From: JAWLGJ01 sp041685145
Lineage (GTDB): Bacteria; Pseudomonadota; Alphaproteobacteria; Rhodospirillales; Magnetospirillaceae
Direction of reading: 5' to 3'
Length of the DNA stretch: 27,610 nucleotides
Assembly (NCBI GenBank): GCA_041685145.1
Contig: JAWLGJ010000037.1
Coordinates: 1 to 27,610 of the forward strand
The notes beneath the pieces were generated by a model. The model had not been told where the DNA came from and searched no databases. It saw nothing but the letters and a program-made list of their open reading frames with translations. Below are positions 24,892-27,610 of this stretch, one piece after another; position 1 is the stretch's first letter; each line of letters begins with the position of its first letter. A program made the position numbers and the translations under genes.

Positions 24892-26691
24892 ATGACCGAT
24901 CTCGGGCACATTCGCAATTTCGCGATCATCGCGCATATCGACCACGGCAAGTCGACGCTGGCCGACCGGCTGATCCAGGTCTGCGGCGGCCTGACCGAGC
25001 GCGAGATGAAGGAGCAGATCCTCGATTCGATGGATCTGGAGCGCGAACGCGGCATCACCATCAAGGCGCAGACCGTGCGCCTGAACTACACGGCCCGCGA
25101 CGGCGAGACCTATCAGCTCAACCTGATGGACACGCCCGGCCATGTCGACTTCGCCTATGAGGTCAGCCGGTCGCTGGCCGCCTGCGAGGGCTCGCTGCTG
25201 GTGGTCGACGCCTCGCAAGGCGTCGAGGCGCAGACGCTGGCCAATGTCTATCAGGCCATCGAGCACAACCACGAAATCATCCCGGTCCTCAACAAGATCG
25301 ACCTGCCCGCCGCCGAGCCCGAGCGCGTCAAGGAGCAGATCGAGGACGTCATCGGCCTCGATGCCGCCGACGCGGTGATGATCTCGGCCAAGACCGGCCT
25401 GGGCGTGGAAGAGGTGCTGGAGGCGCTGGTGCGCCGCCTGCCGCCGCCCGTCGGCGACGCCCAGGCGCCCCTGAAGGCGCTGCTGGTCGATTCCTGGTAC
25501 GACCCCTATCTGGGCGTCGTCATCCTGGTGCGGGTGCGCGAGGGCGTGCTGCGCAAGGGACAGCGCCTGCGCATGATGCAGACCGGCGCCACCCACGACC
25601 TCGACCGCGTCGGCGTCTTCACGCCCAAGATGACGCCGGTGGCGGCGCTGGGGCCGGGCGAGATGGGATTCATCACCGCCGGCATCAAGACCGTGGCCGA
25701 CTGCCAGGTCGGCGACACCATCACCGAGGACCGCCGCCCCGCCGAGACGCCGCTGCCCGGCTTCAAGCCCAGCGTGCCGGTGGTGTTCTGCGGCCTGTTT
25801 CCGATCGACGCCGCCGACTACGAGGATCTGCGCGATTCGCTGGCCAAGCTGCGCCTCAACGACGCCAGCTTCCAGTACGAGCCCGAGACCTCGGCGGCGC
25901 TGGGCTTCGGCTTCCGCTGCGGCTTCCTGGGGCTGTTGCACCTGGAGATCATCCAGGAGCGGCTGGAGCGCGAGTTCAACCTCGACCTCATCACCACCGC
26001 CCCCAGCGTCGTCTACCGCGTGCATCTGACCGACGGCAGCCTGGTGGAACTGCACAACCCCGCCGACATGCCCGACCCGGTGAAGATCGACCGCATCGAG
26101 GAGCCGTGGATCAAGGCCACCATCATGGTGCCCGACGAGTTCCTGGGCCCGGTGCTGCAACTGTGCACCGAGCGCCGGGGCGTGCAGCTCGACCTCACCT
26201 ATGCCGGCAGCCGGGCGATGGTGGTCTATCGCCTGCCGCTGAACGAGATCGTCTTCGATTTCTACGACCGCCTGAAGTCGGTCACCCGCGGCTATGCCAG
26301 CTTCGACTACGAGATCGCCGACTACGCCCACAGCGAACTGGTCAAGGTGACCATCCTGGTCAATTCCGAGCCGGTCGATGCCCTGGCCTTCATCACCCAC
26401 CGCGCCAGCGCCGAGGCGCGCGGCCGCGCCATCTGCCAGCGGCTGAAGGGGCTGATTCCGCGCCAGATGTTCCAGATCGCCATCCAGGCCGCCATCGGCG
26501 GGCGCGTCATCGCTCGCGAGACCGTCAGCGCCCTGCGCAAGGACGTCACCGCCAAGTGCTACGGCGGCGACATCTCCCGCAAGCGCAAGCTGCTTGAGAA
26601 GCAGAAGGAAGGTAAAAAGAAGATGCGCCAGTTCGGCAAGGTGGAAATCCCCCAGTCCGCCTTCCTGGAGGCGCTGAAGATGAGCGAGTAG
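24892..26691 (+). CDS. lepA: Elongation factor 4 (LepA)
   Basis: LepA is a ribosome-associated translational GTPase that can back-translocate or help ribosome assembly. It has 599 residues, the family's normal length. The G1 motif is AHIDHGKST (14-22), the switch II motif is DTPGHVDF, and G4 is NKIDLP. The EF4-specific C-terminal region is present (GGDISRKRKLLEKQKEGKKKMR). The N-terminus MTDLGHIRNFAIIAHIDHGK fits the family, although the site upstream of ATG (TTCAGGC) is weak. It is transcribed away from ecm and is followed by tandem repeats. Confidence 0.98.
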   Translation: MTDLGHIRNFAIIAHIDHGKSTLADRLIQVCGGLTEREMKEQILDSMDLERERGITIKAQTVRLNYTARDGETYQLNLMDTPGHVDFAYEVSRSLAACEGSLLVVDASQGVEAQTLANVYQAIEHNHEIIPVLNKIDLPAAEPERVKEQIEDVIGLDAADAVMISAKTGLGVEEVLEALVRRLPPPVGDAQAPLKALLVDSWYDPYLGVVILVRVREGVLRKGQRLRMMQTGATHDLDRVGVFTPKMTPVAALGPGEMGFITAGIKTVADCQVGDTITEDRRPAETPLPGFKPSVPVVFCGLFPIDAADYEDLRDSLAKLRLNDASFQYEPETSAALGFGFRCGFLGLLHLEIIQERLEREFNLDLITTAPSVVYRVHLTDGSLVELHNPADMPDPVKIDRIEEPWIKATIMVPDEFLGPVLQLCTERRGVQLDLTYAGSRAMVVYRLPLNEIVFDFYDRLKSVTRGYASFDYEIADYAHSELVKVTILVNSEPVDALAFITHRASAEARGRAICQRLKGLIPRQMFQIAIQAAIGGRVIARETVSALRKDVTAKCYGGDISRKRKLLEKQKEGKKKMRQFGKVEIPQSAFLEALKMSE

Positions 26692-26739
26692 GGCGACCCC
26701 GGGGGCCAAGGCTCGACCCGCTCACGCGCTATCACGTCC

Positions 26740-26792
26740 CAGCCGCCGTTGAGGCGGCGGCCAAGCGAGCGGAGCGAGCGCCCGGCGAGGGC
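26740..26792 (+). repeat. 53-bp dispersed repeat, first tandem copy
   Basis: The unit starts CAGCCGCCGTTGAGGCGGC, where GCCGCC-GTTGA-GGCGGC is a perfect hairpin, and ends in GCCC-GGCGA-GGGC, a second hairpin. The copy is identical to the one at 26802-26854. It lies between the convergent lepA and the small membrane protein gene. Confidence 0.9.
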
Positions 26793-26801
26793 GCACAAAT
26801 A

Positions 26802-26854
26802 CAGCCGCCGTTGAGGCGGCGGCCAAGCGAGCGGAGCGAGCGCCCGGCGAGGGC
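26802..26854 (+). repeat. 53-bp dispersed repeat, second tandem copy
   Basis: It is identical to the copy at 26740-26792, separated by the 9-base spacer GCACAAATA (period 62). A diverged inverted copy is at 3459-3511. Frames through the unit translate to RSLRSLGRRLNGG, which can contaminate predicted proteins. Confidence 0.9.
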
Positions 26855-26868
26855 AAAGAGGGATCCGA

Positions 26869-27171
26869 CTAGGGCGCCGCCTCGGCGGTGCGCACCCGAT
26901 AGCGGCGGCGGCGGCGCGGGCGCGGCCGCGACAGCGCCAGCATCACCAAGCCCAGGGCGCCGAAGGCCAGCCAGGCCGGGGCGGCGCACAGCAGGGTCAT
27001 GAACGAGGCGGCGCCGGCGTTCTCCGGCGTGTAGCCGGACAGCAGGGTGAGGATGTGGCCGGTGTCGATGCCGATGCGGTCGCCGGGGCCCAGGGCGAGA
27101 ACCATGTCCGCCGATCCGAACAGGATCGCCGCCGATAAAAGGCTCCAAGCGAACAACCGCCCCAGCGTCAT
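26869..27171 (-). CDS. Small predicted membrane protein (hypothetical)
   Basis: The 100-residue protein from ATG 27171 begins MTLGRLFAWSLLSAAILFGSAD, a first hydrophobic segment or signal anchor. A polar middle follows (GDRIGIDTGHILTLL), then a second hydrophobic segment PAWLAFGALGLVMLAL and a basic tail RPRPRRRRRYRVR. The layout (short N-terminal helix, spacer, PAWL.FG.LGL helix, Arg-rich cytoplasmic end) recalls a family of small alphaproteobacterial membrane proteins, but I cannot assign a function. The frame extends 14 codons further upstream; the hydrophobic start at 27171 looks more natural. The ribosome-binding site is weak (GGGAA). Confidence 0.65.
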   Translation of the reverse strand: MTLGRLFAWSLLSAAILFGSADMVLALGPGDRIGIDTGHILTLLSGYTPENAGAASFMTLLCAAPAWLAFGALGLVMLALSRPRPRRRRRYRVRTAEAAP

Positions 27172-27309
27172 ATAATTCCCACGAAACGCCGCACTAATCG
27201 GCCCCAGAAGCAAGTCGTGGATGGCCGGATACAGAATCGCATGAAAATACCGGCGGAATCAACAGGATATTCAACCCCCGCCCGCAAGGCGCCGCCACCC
27301 GCCGCCCCG

Positions 27310-27336
27310 TTGCATATCGCCGTCGCCTCGTATAAC
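27310..27336 (+). promoter_or_regulatory. Candidate promoter of tRNA-Ser
   Basis: TATAAC (27331-27336) is a strong -10 about 17 bases before the mature tRNA. TTGCAT (27310-27315) is 15 bases upstream, which is short for a -35 spacer. Confidence 0.4.
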
Positions 27337-27352
27337 GTGCGCCCTCGCCAGC

Positions 27353-27443
27353 GGAGGGGTGGCCGAGCGGTCGAAGGCGCACGCCTGGAAAGCGTGTATA
27401 CCCTAACCGGGTATCGCGGGTTCGAATCCCGCCCCCTCCGCCA
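27353..27443 (+). tRNA. tRNA-Ser (anticodon GGA)
   Basis: Acceptor GGAGGGG (27353-27359) pairs with CCCCTCC (27433-27439); the discriminator is G and CCA is encoded. The D arm region begins TGGCCGAGCGGT. The anticodon arm CACGC-CTGGAAA-GCGTG gives anticodon GGA. A long variable arm with the stem TACCC/GGGTA identifies the class II serine type. The T arm is CGGGTTCGAATCCCG. The total is 91 bases. The tRNA reads UCC and UCU codons. Confidence 0.98.
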
Positions 27444-27610
27444 TTGTTCCTTTACATCAAGCTGCTTGGACAACCCGGCGGCCGCGCCCCTGGCTGGGAC
27501 GCAGACATTTCGCGCATGACGGCGGCCGCTTATTTGGCCATGATGCCCGTGTGGTTTGGCCGCGCGGCCGGGCCCGACAGCGAAACGCACAGCGCGAGGC
27601 AGGGGGGATG
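27444..27610. other. Non-coding right edge
   Basis: I see no supported gene, no terminator with a T run and no repeat in the 167 bases after the tRNA. A 12-bp palindrome GGCCGCGCGGCC (27558-27569) is unremarkable at this GC content. An ATG at the last three bases, after a G-rich stretch, could begin the next gene but cannot be judged. Confidence 0.5.

Noticed and set aside
26740..26854. CRISPR-like array
   Set aside because: There are only two units with a 9-base spacer and no cas genes. The unit recurs as a dispersed copy 23 kb away, so it is an interspersed repeat.
27168..27590. A 140-codon minus-strand frame across the tRNA, containing WRRGRDSNPRYPVRVYTLS
   Set aside because: This is the antisense translation of tRNA-Ser. 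Such RDSNPRYPVRVYTLS peptides are a familiar mis-annotation across tRNA genes.

Overview
The window is a very GC-rich bacterial chromosomal segment. Gene content and order suggest an alphaproteobacterium, probably of the Rhodospirillales type. The grounds are the mdh-sucC-sucD-sucA-sucB-lpdA block preceded by zapE, a complete core of the ethylmalonyl-CoA (EMC) pathway (ccr, mcd, ecm), an adenosyltransferase-etfB-etfA block, and LptG, PduO-type and NnrS proteins close to that group as I remember it. The lineage is inferred from gene content, not from a search.

Layout. 1-2246 (minus): PduO-type cobalamin adenosyltransferase, etfB and etfA (etfA runs off the left edge). 2329-3441 (plus): LptG-type permease whose best start appears to be an ATC codon. 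3615-4973 (plus): a secreted tetraheme cytochrome c built from two copies of a diheme unit, convergent with nnrS (4981-6120, minus), which has an FNR/NNR-type box upstream. 6249-7409: zapE. 7676-16630: mdh, sucC, sucD, sucA, sucB, lpdA, i.e. malate dehydrogenase, succinyl-CoA ligase and the whole 2-oxoglutarate dehydrogenase complex. 16632-18147: an MFS transporter interrupted by a 10-N assembly gap and carrying an extra C-terminal membrane domain. 18144-19596 (minus): def-fmt. 19695-22635 (minus): ccr-mcd, divergent from ecm (22831-24810). 24892-26691: lepA. Then a tandem pair of 53-bp repeats, a small membrane protein, and tRNA-Ser(GGA).

How it fits together. Ccr makes ethylmalonyl-CoA, Ecm (B12-dependent) rearranges it to methylsuccinyl-CoA, and Mcd oxidises that. 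ETF is the expected electron acceptor of Mcd, and the adenosyltransferase supplies the adenosylcobalamin Ecm needs. So the two ends of the window serve one acetyl-CoA assimilation route that feeds the TCA genes in the middle. A short palindrome of the form TTGC-N3-GCA(A/C) lies in both the etfB promoter region and the ccr/ecm intergenic region, hinting at shared control.

Most of the window is housekeeping metabolism. I found no CRISPR array, prophage, transposase or defence system, and nothing I would call a new multigene system. The least explained items are the duplicated tetraheme cytochrome beside nnrS, the 53-bp dispersed repeat, the ATC start of lptG, the structured mdh leader, and the shared palindrome.
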